Below, in pieces: positions 42,001-52,000 of a stretch of DNA of 64,000 nucleotides. The notes beneath the pieces were generated by a model. That model was given only the letters and a program-made list of their open reading frames with translations, was not told the DNA's origin and did not search any database. The first letter of the stretch is position 1. Each line of letters begins with the position of its first letter. Position numbers and translations under genes: made by a program. Source of the DNA: Uloborus plumipes (lineage: Eukaryota; Arthropoda; Arachnida; Araneae; Uloboridae); assembly GCA_038373865.1 (NCBI GenBank), contig JAXGGA010001030.1, positions 109,010 through 173,009 of the forward strand, in the 5' to 3' direction.

Positions 42001-43991
42001 AAAAGAAAATTACAAACAAGGATAGACAAGGATACTTTCCTCACTACTTTAAAGGCAAGTTGCCTTGGCGGCGAGTAGTTTGTTGAAATTTTCCTCGCCA
42101 CTTTAAAGGTTGTTGTTAAAGGCTTTGTTTTTATTCTAAATGACTTATATTCTTTTCTGTTACCATTTTGAAAATGTGTTTCAAATAAAATTGTAATTGA
42201 TGTTTTTAGCAGGGACTTTTTTGGCTGCGATCCAAGTATCAAAACAACTTTTTCGTTCAGAATTTTGCAATTAATTTTCCAGGAATAAAGCGGTTTGAAA
42301 ATAATTCTTTTTGGTAAGGAATTTTACTTGTCATTTAGGGCGAGTATCAAGTATGCGCTACTTGACATTGTCTTTATTTCTGAGGAAGCATGAGCAAATA
42401 ATTTAATTGACTTTTTGATGCAAGAAAGCTTTTTAGCAGAGAGTAGTTTGCTGAAACTTTCCTCGCTACTTTAAAGGCGAGTCGCCTTGGCGGCGAGTAG
42501 TTTGCTAAAACTTTCCTCACTACTTTAAAGGCGAGTCGCCATGTTGTGAGGGCAGTTTTTTGAAACTTTCCTCTCCACTTTAAAAGCGAGTCGCCTTGGC
42601 GGCGCATAGGTTGCTTAGACTTTCCTCACTACTTTAAAGCCCGTGCAACGCCGGGCTACGCAGCCAGTCATTATATAAAATCCAAAATAATTTCTGACTT
42701 AGAACAAAATATAATGAAGAAATACATTTTTCCACCATTGCTTATTGTCTTTCTTTGTTTAAATTTAAATATTTTTTTGCAGAATATGTCGCCAATGCTC
42801 CTTGCTTTCAACTCATAAAAGATCACATTCTTGAGTGCGGATCATATTTGCCGGACTTGTCCACCTTCAAGATGAAAAATGATAAAAAAGCAAAATGTTG
42901 GTAAGTTCTCTTATGCTCGTTACAACTTTGAAATATCAATATTTATTTGATTTTTTTTACTTCTTTTTGACTTTTTTCGGACTTTGGGATACTTATAAGA
43001 CTCATTAAGCCTCTTTTAATGCTTTGTTTTGTCTTTCTTTTACTTTAACCGGAATGTAGGCTAAAAAATCCGTAGTACTCCTAGAAAATCTTTAGAAAAC
43101 TAGACTTCCATAAAGGTTTTGAAACTAAATCAAAAACTACAGTACTACTAGAAAATTTGTAAAAAACTAGAATTCTGAACTTTTCAAGTAACGGTATAAC
43201 TTTTTCTTAAGTAACACTCTTTTTGTTTTCTTTTCTTTTTTTTTTAAGAAGCTTTATCGTTGATGGAAAAGTTCATGGAATCTCAGTTTCGTAGATTTTT
43301 TCTACTTGAACACAGTATTTTGTTTCTGAAGTGCAGTAACGATACAACGTTTTCTCGAGTTACATTGTATCGACACAGCATTTTTTAAGTAACGCTACTT
43401 AAGAAAGAGCTGTGTTGCTTCCAGAAAAGTTTATAGGAGATTCACCCAGTAGTACTGCAGTATTTTTTCCGGTATAACTTGAAAGGCTTTATTTGCTCTA
43501 TCTATCCGAATTTAAAAATAAGAATAGCAAAATAAAACCATTTACCTTCCAGTGCCTTGGTGTCGCACCACGACTGCATGCTCATGGTTGCGGAAGAGAA
43601 ATGTGGAAGTCAAACTAAAGACGTTGTGAATACCATGCTGGAAAGATATTTCCAAAACGATTTGAAAATATGCTCTGGGGCAACCATTCGCGATTGCTCG
43701 AACATCGGTAATCACTATACTCCTGAAGATTTCGGTACTTCTAGAGAAAACGAGGGCAATGAGGGCATCTTCAAGAAAACAACAGTGGGTTATCCCTCAA
43801 AAAGGCGTGGCTCAACTGAGTGGCAAGATTGGAGTAGAACAACTGTCGTTGATGACTGGATCACTCGTCCTAGATTTTATCATACTCCATCAAAAGGCAG
43901 TGCTAATTCTTTTTCATCAAATAGTGTCATCGGTGTATTTGTCAGCTTTGCATCTTTGCTTTTAAGATACAGTTTCTGTAAACTTGTATGA
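26997..43991 (+). CDS. Gene B: secreted cysteine-rich protein, 5 exons, 293 aa
   Basis: Exons 26997-27039, 33475-33613, 39215-39357, 42783-42900 and 43553-43991 join in frame (882 nt) with GT/AG borders and the same intron phases as gene A (1, 2, 1, 2). Residues 1 to about 16 form a signal peptide. Cysteines fall at 19, 33, 60, 69, 100, 116, 127, 147, 148, 156, 165, 188 and 196. Those at 100, 116 and 127 have the same residue numbers as in gene A. The partner of gene A Cys76 is missing, leaving an odd number in the ectodomain. Residues from about 197 form a polar, Ser/Thr-rich tail. A hydrophobic C-terminus (about 272-287) looks like a GPI-anchor signal and contains one more Cys near the end. 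No named family was assigned. All four introns hold repeats. Confidence 0.8.
28140..28317 (+). pseudogene. Transposase-like N-terminal remnant, left arm
   Basis: The frame from ATG at 28140 reads MEPRKTSKRLIMCPFFGVPK and about 37 more codons before a stop near 28315. It is the mirror copy of the fragment in the right arm. I infer that it is the N-terminus of this family's transposase, without a search to confirm. Confidence 0.45.
28356..30425. mobile_element. Inner foldback DNA transposon, TAGGGTGGGCCG ends
   Basis: A perfect 8-bp duplication ATGTACAG (28348-28355 and 30426-30433) flanks ends TAGGGTGGGCCGAAAATGAC, inverted at the right. The arms are about 580 bp. The interior carries an ORF (29175-29804). 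Ends and duplication length match the enclosing element, so both belong to one family or superfamily. Confidence 0.88.
29175..29804 (-). CDS. C-terminal transposase-like ORF, about 209 aa
   Basis: This frame fills the loop of the inner foldback. It begins inside the element without an obvious upstream exon, so it looks like the C-terminal part of a larger protein. A basic stretch KRIKQSRLSKKKEIRRLRQF lies near residues 83-102. The end carries FPSHTQAVERTIKVVIEAA (about 155-173), then HEDRDTF. From memory, a similar HTQxVER...E/RDxF block occurs at the C-terminus of uncharacterised, transposon-associated arthropod and cnidarian proteins. This was not searched. No DDE triad can be named. It is possibly a decayed or internally deleted transposase. 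Confidence 0.6.
   Translation of the reverse strand: MRAELFSTNCLGPSAQPVSFLTENHTLRINSYYVILLLSFLPDDLKTIVHSVVQRNAYYDHPENILLAMATDENKEIRILAWKRIKQSRLSKKKEIRRLRQFKVLKLNFMATEYYDCIDWFSKDLSKHPITKNLSFEEIERNIESGLVLDEASVRFPSHTQAVERTIKVVIEAAMHVCGHEDRDTFVRAKIQSIRIKMSTFNSKKDFVA
30652..30906 (-). pseudogene. Transposase-like N-terminal remnant, right arm
   Basis: This 84-codon frame has CPFFGVPKGLSQSVLTTCAD and runs past the end of arm homology into unique sequence. It mirrors the left-arm fragment with a few changes. It is probably the start of the family's transposase, cut off downstream. Confidence 0.5.
31869..33474. other. Rest of gene B intron 1
   Basis: Apart from the palindrome at 32425-32605 I see no bounded element and no exon. 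The frame at 33122-33313 is unsupported. Confidence 0.4.
32425..32605. repeat. Near-perfect palindrome, about 79-bp arms
   Basis: CTCGGTTATTCCATCCATGG with ACTGCAGTTTCGTG (left) is inverted at 32521-32600 around a loop of about 14 bp. Transcribed, it would form a long hairpin. One arm also occurs at 12040-12150. Confidence 0.7.
33475..33613 (+). CDS. Gene B exon 2 (cysteine module 1)
   Basis: The acceptor AATTACAG ends at 33474 and the donor GTACGT begins at 33614. At 139 nt it has exactly the length of gene A exon 2. It encodes ARC (19), IRC (33) and SFC (60). Confidence 0.8.
33655..35180. mobile_element. hAT-like element, CAGGGTTGCCAGA ends
   Basis: The ends CAGGGTTGCCAGAT and (inverted) CCAGGGTTACCAGAT are flanked by imperfect 8-bp copies ACATTCAG (33647-33654) and GCACTCAG (35181-35188). 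TAGTATTTTT-type words repeat near both ends. A Helitron-like sequence lies inside (about 34090-35035). Related short copies are at 40208-40460 and about 53150-53215. Confidence 0.65.
34090..35035 (-). mobile_element. Helitron-like remnant, reverse orientation
   Basis: Read on the minus strand it begins near 35035 with ATTAATACTATTAAAATCTG and a GTCTGTCTGTTTGTCTG run. It ends near 34120 with AAAGCCCGTGCAACGCCGG, the kind of 3' hairpin seen in non-autonomous Helitrons. It is related to 42060-42660. Confidence 0.45.
35311..35823. mobile_element. hAT-like MITE, CAGTGATTTCCAACC end
   Basis: The left end CAGTGATTTCCAACC and right end GGTTTGGAAACACTA are flanked by GTTTAGAG (35303-35310) and GTTTAGAT (35824-35831), a 7/8 duplication. 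It is about 513 bp and non-coding. Confidence 0.65.
36716..39078. mobile_element. Large foldback element, copy 1 (GGGTCATTCCATGTCAAG)
   Basis: The left arm (36716-37730) and right arm (38130-39073) are about 0.95-kb inverted copies. The loop is about 400 bp. The right arm lacks the outermost 70 bp or so. Open frames in the arms are the same sequence read twice and show no protein family signal. A second copy lies at 58003-60265. Confidence 0.75.
39215..39357 (+). CDS. Gene B exon 3 (cysteine module 2, one cysteine short)
   Basis: The acceptor TTCTTACAG ends at 39214 and the donor GTACGT begins at 39358. It encodes KKC (69) and NVC (100). The middle cysteine present in gene A (Cys76) is replaced within the segment HYLSLEEN. 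Confidence 0.8.
39690..41418 (+). mobile_element. Helitron-like non-autonomous element, copy 1
   Basis: The 5' end near TCTACTAATAATAAAGCTGA is followed by (CTTT)n and CTGT repeats. The 3' end is the hairpin CACGGGCAAAGCCGTG, then CGGGTACCG and CTAG at 41415-41418, followed by T. A 3' hairpin about 10 nt before CTRR is the Helitron signature. The 5' boundary is uncertain, since the base before TC is not A. A hAT MITE is nested inside. It preserves the empty site of the BEL element found in copy 2. Confidence 0.65.
40208..40460. mobile_element. hAT-like MITE, perfect 8-bp duplication
   Basis: TCTTTTTC at 40200-40207 and 40461-40468 flank ends CAGCGTTGCCAGA and (inverted) CAGGGATGCCAGAG. It is the short form of the 33655-35180 family, nested in a Helitron-like element. 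Confidence 0.78.
41600..42015 (+). mobile_element. tRNA-derived SINE
   Basis: The head has an A-box-like GTGTAGTGGTTAAGATGTT and a B box GGTTCGGGATC about 30 bp apart. A body of about 300 bp (GATCCCTCGAGTACTCG, GTGCCTGTCTCGG) leads to an AAAGA-rich tail near 41970-42010. Confidence 0.65.
42045..42660 (+). mobile_element. Helitron-like 3' part with 57-bp tandem units
   Basis: Tandem units of CTTTAAAGGCGAGTCGCC and TTGGCGGCGAGTAGTTTGCT repeat about four times (42430-42640). The end is AAAGCCCGTGCAACGCCGGG followed by CTACGCAGCCAGT. It matches, inverted, the remnant at 34090-35035. Confidence 0.5.
42783..42900 (+). CDS. Gene B exon 4 (cysteine module 3)
   Basis: The acceptor TTTTTTTGCAG ends at 42782 and the donor GTAAGT begins at 42901. 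It encodes APC (116), LEC (127) and AKC (147). The split TG|T codon again gives a CC pair across the intron. Confidence 0.82.
42960..43070 (-). repeat. Short inverted copy, CCTACTTTCC repeat family
   Basis: The reverse complement reads TTAGCCTACATTCCGGTTAA, then AGAAAGACAAAACAAAGCAT, matching the starts of the repeats at 17555 and 18015. It lies in gene B intron 4. Confidence 0.5.
43553..43991 (+). CDS. Gene B exon 5 (terminal; module 4, polar tail, anchor signal)
   Basis: The acceptor CCTTCCAG ends at 43552 and the stop TGA is at 43989-43991. It encodes HDC (156), EKC (165), KIC (188) and RDC (196), then about 75 polar residues and a hydrophobic C-terminus. The tail is far longer than in genes A and C. 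Confidence 0.85.
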
Positions 43992-45760
43992 TAGTATTTT
44001 TAAGTTTCTTGTACTTTTGTAATAAATACTTTTGTAATTATTCTCGTTTGTCTTCTTAACTCAAAATAGTCCTTTGTTATTTCGTCATGCTTAACAACTG
44101 TACTACACAGTATTTCTTTCTACAAAGGATTTGTTATTGTTCCCATGCCCTATTATCCGTAAATCAGGAAGGTTGGGGTTATTCTAAAAGCGTTGTAAAT
44201 AATTAAGTTTTGAACAAAAAATAATTATAAAACTTGAAATCAATGCATATGAGTTAGAGAAATTTAGAGGCTGCAAAATAATGAAAGAAAAATACATTTT
44301 AAGCAAAACAACTTCTCTAAAATACTCGATCGATTGTTTTATCAATTTAACACGAGCAGCAAAAAATGTAACAGTAGCAGAAAATGGTGATAAATTGTTC
44401 CATTTTTAAATAGCAAAAAGTAACAAGAAGATAAATGAAGACGGTGTTTGCTATTAAAAGTGAAGCAGTAAAAACGTAATAAAGAATGGTGAATTAGCGA
44501 AATTCTAGTCAAAGTAAAACATTCAAAAATTATAAATATAAAAGAGGTATTTTCTTTAAACAATGCTGATCGTATAACTTTCTATACTTTTACTTTTTAA
44601 ATTTGACTAAATTTCCCAAAAAAAATTTGCCTACTAACACTTAATGTATTTAAAAATTGAGATATAGCTTTGACCACCTATTCTCCGTAACAATTTGAAC
44701 ACCGGAACGTCTACTTAAGTTTTGAAAACTATTTCAGATAAATTTTCGTTCAAGATGCATGTGTAATAGAATGGAACGAAAAACTTTTTTCAACTTTCGA
44801 TGAAATGCGGAAAAGGTGCCATTAGTGGCCTACAGATAAGTAAACAGTATTGACCAGTTTTCTCTTTAATTATTGAGTTGTTTTGAGATGACTGTGTTTA
44901 TATTTATTGTTTTAAAATAAAATGTTTTTCAAAACAAAATCTTGTAAATACATTTAATTTCTTCTTATTTCATTCAATATTTTGAAAGTGAACACTTTAA
45001 AATTTATTGTTGCAAAGCAATCCTGCTTTCAGTAAAATATCAAAATTTGAGAACATGGAATCATCAAAATTTGAGAAGAGGAAATATCAGACGCTTCTGA
45101 AAAATTCCAAAATTTCTTTAAAATAATGCTTGAATTCTAAAATGTTATGTTTTTTAAAGCAATGTTTAAAGTCAAGTTCCAACACAATCAGATTAAGAAC
45201 ATCCAATGTTTCTTACTGCTGAAAAGCAAATATTCTCCAAGCCTGTCGGGCACTCATAGCTCGTCTTATTTATTTATTTATTTTTAGAGCAGCAGTGATG
45301 TTTGCACTCCTGCTCCGTGCTTTTGGTATAATTGCTGATTTTCTGCATAAATGTATGTAAGGTGAAAAAAAAAAACATATTTGCTCTTTTAATATTAATC
45401 TATTATGTTAAAATAGGTACTTTCACCCACAATTAATAATCCGTCAACATAAGCAAATATTTTGGCACAAAAAATAAAGCCCCCATTCCCATAGAGATTA
45501 GCGATTGCAACCACCCTTACAAGTCTCAGGATAAAACATCCCAAAAATATAAAAATGGCCCTTGATGGAACTGAAAAATATCAAAATTGCAATAATTACC
45601 AAGAGGTAACACCTGAGCATGTCTGCGATTGCCCAGCTGTCGCTGCTGCCATACTTAATCTAAACCCACCTTTGCTCAGAGTCTGCAATTAAAATAGCGA
45701 AACGTATTCAAGTGCACGATTTTAATTTCATGGTAAACGGCAACAACAGAATCGTAAAAA
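43992..45760. other. B-C convergent intergenic region
   Basis: It contains the gene B polyadenylation signal and a short relic near 44805 resembling the arm of the inner foldback (GCGGAAAAGGTGCCATTAG). An ATTAAA on the minus strand (45770-45775) could serve gene C. Confidence 0.4.
44021..44026 (+). terminator. Gene B polyadenylation signal AATAAA
   Basis: AATAAA lies 30 bp after the gene B stop codon on the same strand, between this gene and the converging gene C. Confidence 0.6.
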
Positions 45761-45789
45761 AAGGAAATATTTAATATCACATTATACAT

Positions 45790-46015
45790 TTACAATATAT
45801 ACAAAATTGCAACAAAGTAAAGTAACAATACGGTAACGATTGATGAAAACAAATTTACACCACTATTAGTGCATTGATCGAATCTGTCTCCACATAAGGC
45901 TTCCAAACCAGCTCCATTAATGTGAATCACTTCATCGTGAATAAACTGAGAAGCTTTGGCCCCGCAGTTGTTTTCTACCACTTCAATGGCACAGTTTCGA
46001 AGATTCTTGTATTCG
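45790..46015 (-). CDS. Gene C terminal exon (module 4 and anchor)
   Basis: The reverse strand has an acceptor at 46017-46016 and an open frame to TAA at 45790-45792. It contains NLRNC, ENNC, ALC and DQC cysteines. A 20-residue hydrophobic C-terminus rich in L, V, I and Y follows, consistent with a GPI signal or a membrane tail. Confidence 0.78.
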
Positions 46016-49000
46016 CTGCAAAATAAACCACACTCTTACTCCTCGGAAATTAATGCAAACAGATAAATTTCTACATTTCTTATTAATTATTCTACAAATT
46101 ATAAACAATCTTTTTCTGGCGGCATATCCTTTTCTCTGGTAGATATAGTTTAGAGTTAGTAGTTGAAGATGGCGCTGTGCCTCAATGCAGACTTAAGAGT
46201 CATTTTTTTTAAGCTGGGCAAAGTCTACGGGTGCCTGATAAATGATGTCTTCAATTTTCCTAAAAATTTCAGGTTGTGTCTGGAATGTTATAATAAGAAA
46301 AAGGAAGGTTTCTTTTTTTGAAAATCTGATTTGTTTGATCAAATGGGATACTGAGTAAAAGTCAGAGTTTAAGATCGGGAATATATCGTACTAAATGTGT
46401 GATTGCTTTGCTCCAAAAGCAATGAGTGACCCATGCCAATTTTTTTAACTATAGATGCTACTTGATAGTAGGTACATGCTAGCATAAATATATAATTTAA
46501 TGGCTGACTCTACTCTTTTAGGGGAAAAGCCCATTGAAAATGCTATTTTCGTTACTTTTTTTTTTTTTGCCTTGTTTGTGCCCGGATATCTGCTTAAGCC
46601 GTGAGTGACCCTCGGAAATAAGTATAGGAACAATTACTCACCATAGTATTGTACTCAAAACAGCAGAAAAACACTGAGGTTACTCTTTGCTTTTGTAGTT
46701 ATACGGTCTTAAAGTTGATGATTTTCAAAAAAAAAAAAAAGGTCAACGTTCGCGGTCAATAACTTTTTCGTTACTTTTAAGTTTTTTTTAAATTTAGCTG
46801 TAGTTATGGTCTGTATGGTTTAGTTTAAGGTCCGGGTTAAAAACAAATGGCATCTAATCAACTTTTTTAATTACACAATCTCAAAAGTTAATAATTTGAA
46901 ACCAAAATCAATAAATTATAGGTCAATTATTCTATACTAGCGGTACCCGCACGGCTTTGCCCGTGGTATAAAATTAAAAGTTCATTGGTAAAATAATTGA
47001 TATAGCAGAAAAAATACTCTATTTTAGTTATAATGCAACTACAATTCCTTCAAAGTATGATATAAAAATTTGGTATGGACCCTACACTACTTCCTTTTAC
47101 GTGTACATTGTTTACTCATAATTTCACATCACATAAACACAACTCAATAACTCATAGTGGACTGTATTACTTTTCTTAAACTCTTTATTAAATTGGAGAT
47201 CGGACATCTCTCGCCGACTCCCACACAAGAACTCTCTTAGTTCTCTGCACAAGGAACACTCCCACGTACATTAATAACGCATAATAAGCACTTCACATTT
47301 GGTGGCGTTCGCAGCGCCCTCTTTTTCACAGTATTTCACTCTTTGGGCCTTAACATACCGGCCGCCTTGACATGCTTTAACAAAACATTCAATAATCTTA
47401 AATGATAAAACACAATAACATAAATCACATAACACAAATCACTTTAAAGAATAAACGACAATATAAAACAATTGACACACATCAGTAAAGAAAAAATGCA
47501 ATTCACGAAAAAGCTCAATAAAATTTTATGCAATATTTTCTTCCAAAATACACAATTTTGAAATGGATCTTTTGTAGATTCCATTTGCATTTTTTACTTC
47601 GGCTACTCTAATTTTGACATCAGGGTGGTTGGATTTACTCGTTCTGGGAATATATCTCCCATAATTTGTTCCGGTGTAACAGGTTTACTCTTAAAACATG
47701 TTACACAACTGTGCACAACTCGTCGGCATAAAGCCCTACCATTTATTGGCCAAACTTTGTCTAACAAAACAAAGCAAAGATTGAGGACCTGCATGAAAAT
47801 TCTTTTATGATAATACTCAACAATTAATTGCGACAATTTAGATTTATCAGGTAACACTGCAGGATGCTTTTCACAAAACTTAAGATTTGATATTTTTTTT
47901 TTTTTTTTTTTAATCTACCACCGATTCGTAGAATTCCCCTTTTCATCCAGAAGCACATTTAAGGATTTCAATTTACTGTTATTAGAAATGACCTTACCTT
48001 TACTAAGGGCTGAAATTTCTGCATTAAAGGTCTTACTTTGACATAACTTAACTAGGAACTCCTCTGCCCCACTCAACTCTTGTGATGTAATTGCACCCGA
48101 GATCTTTTCACCAGGCTTTCTAGCATTATGGCAAAACCTAAAAAGAAAACTCAGAATACGAAGTAATTTAACATTATTATTTGTAAGTTTTAAAACGTCA
48201 CTCAGAAAATCAGATGAAGTCACTACTAAAGACACAGTCAGGTTTTTAGGTTTAGTCTGAGTTTTAAATTCATCGTGAAACATTGGTTGCACCCAAGGCT
48301 CATCAATAACATCAGCGTCTTGGAATTCCTGTTTCAGTAAGTCAGGTCCATACCACCACAGTTTGTTGTTAAGCAGTTTATTTGGTTCAAGCCCTCTGCT
48401 CACCATGTCAGCGGGATTTTCTTCTGATCGAATATGATGCCACTCACATCCTTTAGTCAGCTCTTGTAGACTGGCTATTCGATTAGCTACGAATGTCTTT
48501 AAAAGATGAGGTTCACTTTTAAGCCAAGCAAGCACAATAGTAGAATCTGACCATAGATGCACTTCAGAGAAACTTACTTGCAAAGATTGAATTACTCTAT
48601 GGAGTAATTTAGCCAGTAACACAGCTGCATTAAGTTCAAGTCGAGGAATCGAGATTCTTTTCAAAGGAGCAACCTTCGATTTGCTGCATAACAAGTGGGT
48701 AGCTACTTCCCCAGTAGATGCAGTAGATTTTATGTATATCACTGCTCCATACCCGTTTTCACTAGCATCAGAGAATCCGTGTAGCTGAACGCTAACAGCA
48801 TCTTCTATTAAGATACATCTTTTCACTTTAATGCACGGTATTGCTGATAATGACTGAACGAAGCTTTGCCATTCTTTACTTTCTTGATCTGGCAATGCGT
48901 CATCCCATCCGATTTGTATGAGCCATAATTTTTGCATGAATATCTTTGCTCTAACAATTATAGGGCCAATCAAACCCAGGGGATCATAGATTTTTGCAAT

Positions 49001-52000
49001 ATTGGATAAAACTGCACGTTTAGTATAAATATCCAAATTCTGCATTGAAACTTGAAAAGCAAACTCACCATACTTATGGTTCCACAAAATACCTAACGTT
49101 TTGGTTTCACTATCTTCGGTAAACGAGTAGGTTTCAGCCCCTTCTGAAATCTCCCTCAAAAGTTCTTCCTCGTTTGCCGCCCATTTATGTAACTTCATAC
49201 CTCCACATTGAAGTAAGAGTACTAATTGCTTTTGCAATTCTCGTGCCGTATCTATATCTGGACATCCCGTAACGATGTCATCCATATAGGTGTCTCTTTT
49301 TATGACTTCTGCTGCTATGGGATAGTCTTTCTCCTCATCTAAAGCTAATTGCTTCAATGTTCGCGTTGCGAGATATGGCGCACTAGTCGTCCCGTAAGTT
49401 ACTGTAGAAAGTTTGTATGTTTTAATTGGCTCATTTAAACCTTCCTTCCACACTATTCGTTGCAAATCTCTTTGACTTTGATCAATCAGGATCATTCTAT
49501 ACATTTGCTTAATGTCAGTTATGAAAACCACATAATGTTTTCTAAACCTTATCATGATGGCGAATATGTCTTCTTGAAGAACACCCCCATTATACTGCAA
49601 AGAATTTAAGGATTTCCCTGTTGCAGACGGTTGAGAGGCGTTAAAAACAACTCTTAACTTAGTGCTTGTCTTTTCTGGACGGTATATTCCATGGTGGGGA
49701 AGATAAAAGTTAATGTCTGGTTCCACAGTCTCATTTACCAGCTCCATGTGATTTAAATACTCATAATCACGGATGAAATCTCTGTACAGTTTTGAATATA
49801 CATGATCCCTCTCTAAGCGTTTCCAAAGCGAATTCAATCGTTTAATTGCAATTTGTTTTGATTCTCCTAAACAATCCGGATTTTCCTTTAAAGGCATCTG
49901 AACGATGTATTTCCCGGAACTATCTCTTTTGTATGTTTTCAAAAAATGCTCTTCACAAATGATTTCTTCCTTGCTTTTCTTTATTGCCCTTTCCTCACAA
50001 AAGGAATTTTCGATTTCCCAAAAGCTCTTAATTAATGCATTTAAGTTATCCTCCACATTACATATTAAACCACAATGCGTCGTATCAATAACTCCATTTT
50101 CTGATATACACCCACCAGCCACATATCCAAACACGGAGTTTTGTAATATGAACTTCGAGTTTGAGAAGTGAAATTGATCCATTTTTAGAAGCTCATAAAA
50201 ACACTCAGCTCCTAATAAAATATCTATTCTTCTCGGTTTATTGAAATGAGGGTCAGCTAGCTTGATGTCTGGTGGAAGTTTCGAAAAAGGGAAATTAAAA
50301 TACCTTCCTGGCACAAGATCATTTATTTTTGAAACAACCAGAAAATTCAGGGTTCTTGAATAATCTCCTTTATTTGAAATCGTAGCTGTCAGTTTCGATT
50401 TAACAGTTAACGCAAGACCACTTAAACAAGAAACCGACACGTTAATCCTTTCCCGCTTGATCTGCAATAAATCCGCTAACTCCACTGACAAATAATTGCT
50501 TTCGGATCCTTGATCCAAGAGTGCTCGTATCTGAATCATCCTTTCAGTTGCATCGGCAATATAAACCATCGCTGTAGACAAAATGGTAGTTTTATGATTA
50601 AAACCTGACACATTACTTCCATTAATTGACGAACCCGCGAATTCCCGTTGACAGCTTGCGAAATCAAAACTCTTAGCATCAGCATTTAAAGGAGCTCCAC
50701 TGAAAGAAGAAGCACATAAATCTCCACTTGCCCCTTCTCCCTCTAATGCCGCCAAAGGAGCAGGCGCCTGGGAATTCTCGAGGTCAATTTTAGGTTTTTC
50801 CTTCGCTTGAGAAATATGCAATAGGCTGTGATGCCGTTTAAAACAGAAACCACAAGTGAAATTAGATTTGCATGATTTCGCGCAATGATTTTCACTTGAA
50901 AGACAATTAAAGCACAATTTATATCTTTTTGTAAATTCAATACGATCATACACAGACATTTGTTTAAATGACATACATTTACTTAAATGATGATATTGAT
51001 TAGATTTGCAACATATACACTTTGAATTAGAATTCTTAACACTTGCTGTCATAGTAGTCGTAACCCTTTGATTTTGATGTTTTCGAGAAATTTCTGAATT
51101 GCCAGATGGTTTCGAAGCTTGGAGAGTACGAGCATAATTCTTTAGAAATAAGACAAGCTCTGATAATTTTGGCAACTCATCTTTCTTGCACTCTCTTTCC
51201 CACCACAGCTTACTTGACGAATCTAATTTCTGAAGCAATAAATATGCCAATATTGTTTCCGAAAAACCCTCAATTTTCTGTTCCAAAGTTTCCAAAGACC
51301 TAATGCATTCATTTACAGTATCTACTAATTTTAGAATAGAGGCAGGGGATTCATTTTGGATAGAAGATAAAGACATGAAACGTCTTAATTGGGCAAACAC
51401 TTGGTCTCTTTTGTTAGAAAATCGTTCTTCTAAGAGCTCCCAAGCCAATTTATAGTTTGCATCACATAAGGATATTGATTGAATAATTCTCAGAGCTTCT
51501 CCATGAAGCGATAACTTTAAATATGAAAGTTTCTGAGAATCCGATAAGCTACTATTATTATGTATGCTAGCTAGGAATAGATCTCTAAATGACAGCCAAT
51601 TTTGAATGTTTCCGTTAAAGGAAGGAAGATTCATTTTTGGAAGGCGAACTCCTTCACAAGGTTTTTCCTCAGATTTAGGAAAGAAATTAGTAACACTAAC
51701 TGGCAAGTTAGACATTTTTTTCCTGACAGCAACCCACAATTCATCAATACTTTGTTGAACAGATTCTTGTTCCTCAATAAATTTTTCAATTTCTGTTGCA
51801 TCACAAGTAGCAAATATTTTCTCAAAAATATTAGCGCACACACTTTCAAATTGAACACATTTTTTTTCATAGAGTTCCAATTGAATTTTATCTAAGGCGC
51901 CTTTTTTTACCTCATTAGTTGCCTTAGTAATGCCCGATTTAAGTACTCTTTTATTTACTAAAATGATATCCATTTTGATACAATAAGGAAATCAGATGGA

